Assembly: GCF_900102055.1 (NCBI RefSeq)
Contig: NZ_FNBA01000004.1
Span: 124,001-188,000 of the forward strand
Origin: Ulvibacter litoralis
GTDB taxonomy: Bacteria; Bacteroidota; Bacteroidia; Flavobacteriales; Flavobacteriaceae
Direction of reading: 5' to 3'
Length of the DNA stretch: 64,000 nucleotides
Part shown: positions 63,093 to 64,000 of the stretch, one piece after another
How positions within the stretch are numbered: position 1 is the stretch's first letter
How the letters are laid out: every line of letters begins with the position of its first letter
Notes under the pieces: model-generated
What the model was told of the DNA's origin: nothing
The model's input: the letters and a program-made list of their open reading frames with translations, nothing else
Database searches by the model: none
Program-made: the position numbers and the translations under genes

Positions 63093-64000
63093 ATGACAAC
63101 GCTAACCAACCAAACGACAACTAAACTTGAAGATTATTTCGATTCATTTCGAGAGCAAATTTTAGGGATAGATCAAACTTTTATGTCTCCTTTTGGAGAA
63201 CAAAAAATTGTCTATACCGATTGGACTGCTAGCGGAAGGTTGTATCGTCCTATTGAAGAAAAAATGCTTCATAAGTTTGGCCCTTTTGTAGCCAATACCC
63301 ATACTGAAACTTCAGTAATGGGGACTACGATGACGCGCGCCTATCATCATGCACGTACAATTATAAAGGAGCATGTAAATGCAAATAGTGACGATGTCTT
63401 GTTAACCTGCGGAACAGGAATGACTGGGGTTATTAATAAATTTCAACGCATTTTGGGATTAAAAGTTCCTGAAGTACTAAAAGATAAAGTTGAAATTTCT
63501 GAAGCGCAGCGACCTATTCTCTTCATATCTCACATGGAGCATCATAGCAACCAAACCTCATGGTTAGAAACCATAGCAAAGGTTGTAGTGATACCCTGTA
63601 ACGAAGTAGGTCTCTTTTGTTTAGAAAATTTTAAGCGTGTATTAGAAGAGTATAAAGATGCTTCTTATAAAATAGCTTCTATCACAAGTTGCTCTAACGT
63701 AACTGGGATTAAAACACCCTATTACGAAGTGGCAAAATTAATGCACCGAGAAGGGGGATTATGTTTTGTAGATTTTGCTTGCTCTGCGCCCTATATTGAT
63801 ATAGATATGCATCCTGAAAATGATCCTGAGGCCTATTTAGATGCAGTTTTCATGTCGCCGCATAAATTTTTGGGCGGACCAGGAACAAGTGGTGTTCTTT
63901 TATTCAACAAAAAATTATACCGAAATAAAATTCCTGACAATCCTGGAGGAGGAACTGTAACTTGGACCAATCCTTGGGGAAAACATAAGTATATAGACGA
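63093..64000 (+). CDS. Class V aminotransferase-like PLP enzyme (partial)
   Basis: The first 302 codons of a protein leaving the window. It is a PLP-dependent class V (cysteine desulfurase-like) enzyme: 'LLTCGTGMTGVINKFQRILG' is the cofactor-phosphate region, 'FISHMEHHSNQTSWLET' holds the ring-stacking His, 'CFVDFACSAPYIDIDMHPEN' the Asp, and 'FMSPHKFLGGPGTSGVLLFN' the Schiff-base Lys. The opening 'SPFGEQKIVYTDWTASGRLY' is seen in a subgroup of unknown substrate. It follows glmM by 34 nt, perhaps in one transcript. Confidence 0.9.
   Translation, partial: MTTLTNQTTTKLEDYFDSFREQILGIDQTFMSPFGEQKIVYTDWTASGRLYRPIEEKMLHKFGPFVANTHTETSVMGTTMTRAYHHARTIIKEHVNANSDDVLLTCGTGMTGVINKFQRILGLKVPEVLKDKVEISEAQRPILFISHMEHHSNQTSWLETIAKVVVIPCNEVGLFCLENFKRVLEEYKDASYKIASITSCSNVTGIKTPYYEVAKLMHREGGLCFVDFACSAPYIDIDMHPENDPEAYLDAVFMSPHKFLGGPGTSGVLLFNKKLYRNKIPDNPGGGTVTWTNPWGKHKYID

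Overview
The window is AT-rich DNA of a member of the Bacteroidota, almost certainly a Flavobacteriaceae species and probably marine. The signs are Bacteroidota -7 promoter boxes (TAnnTTTG), several secreted proteins with type IX secretion (Por) C-terminal sorting domains, a fused E1 alpha/beta oxoacid dehydrogenase, a menaquinone pathway, and flavobacterial-type DnaK, GlmM and UmuDC proteins.

Layout. Positions 1-13592 (minus strand) hold one long operon for an extracellular contractile injection system (eCIS, Afp/PVC/AlgoCIS-like). Read in the direction of transcription it encodes a DUF4255 tube-end protein, an unassigned component, the sheath, two tube paralogues, a DUF5908 peptide, a LysM adaptor, a VgrG-like spike, a PAAR tip, a gp25-like protein, two large baseplate proteins, and the start of a further gene that runs off the window. 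Tape measure, ATPase, fibres and cargo are not in view. Diverging from it (13851-16316) is a four-gene set: a conserved 118-aa protein, a multi-pass membrane protein, a histidine kinase and a LuxR-type response regulator. This set is a candidate controller. The shared intergenic region carries an inverted repeat and a long direct repeat.

16.3-29.0 kb is mixed chromosomal material: RluA-type pseudouridine synthase, panB, an NTF2-like protein, a secreted HExxH protein, sdaA, an amino-acid permease, umuD/umuC (UmuD lacks its catalytic dyad), two type IX cargo proteins, a P-loop kinase and dnaK. 29.1-30.5 kb has a luciferase-like monooxygenase and an ArsR repressor with a palindromic operator. 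30.5-31.6 kb has no protein gene. It contains three tandem diverged copies of a promoter-RNA-terminator unit, which I read as an undescribed small-RNA array.

31.7-36.3 kb holds three alpha/beta hydrolases and a leucine-rich-repeat protein. 36.3-43.5 kb carries menaquinone genes (a hotdog thioesterase, menF, menD, menB) interleaved with cvfB, a papain-like peptidase and others. 43.6-64 kb has a stop-interrupted SRPBCC membrane gene, an SDR protein, asnB, the branched-chain-type E1 dehydrogenase, an M1-peptidase-like protein with a barrel-like C-terminus and no HExxH, a secreted nuclease/phosphatase, a LOG protein, uvrA, an unknown membrane protein, ggt, an ACP phosphodiesterase homologue, glmM, and the start of a class V aminotransferase.

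Two window-wide signals are not explained by any gene. First, the 8-mer TTCCGAAG (or its complement CTTCGGAA) occurs at least 44 times, in nearly equal orientation and in all reading frames. Second, several genes have a -7 promoter box only 4-6 nt before the start codon, which suggests leaderless mRNAs.
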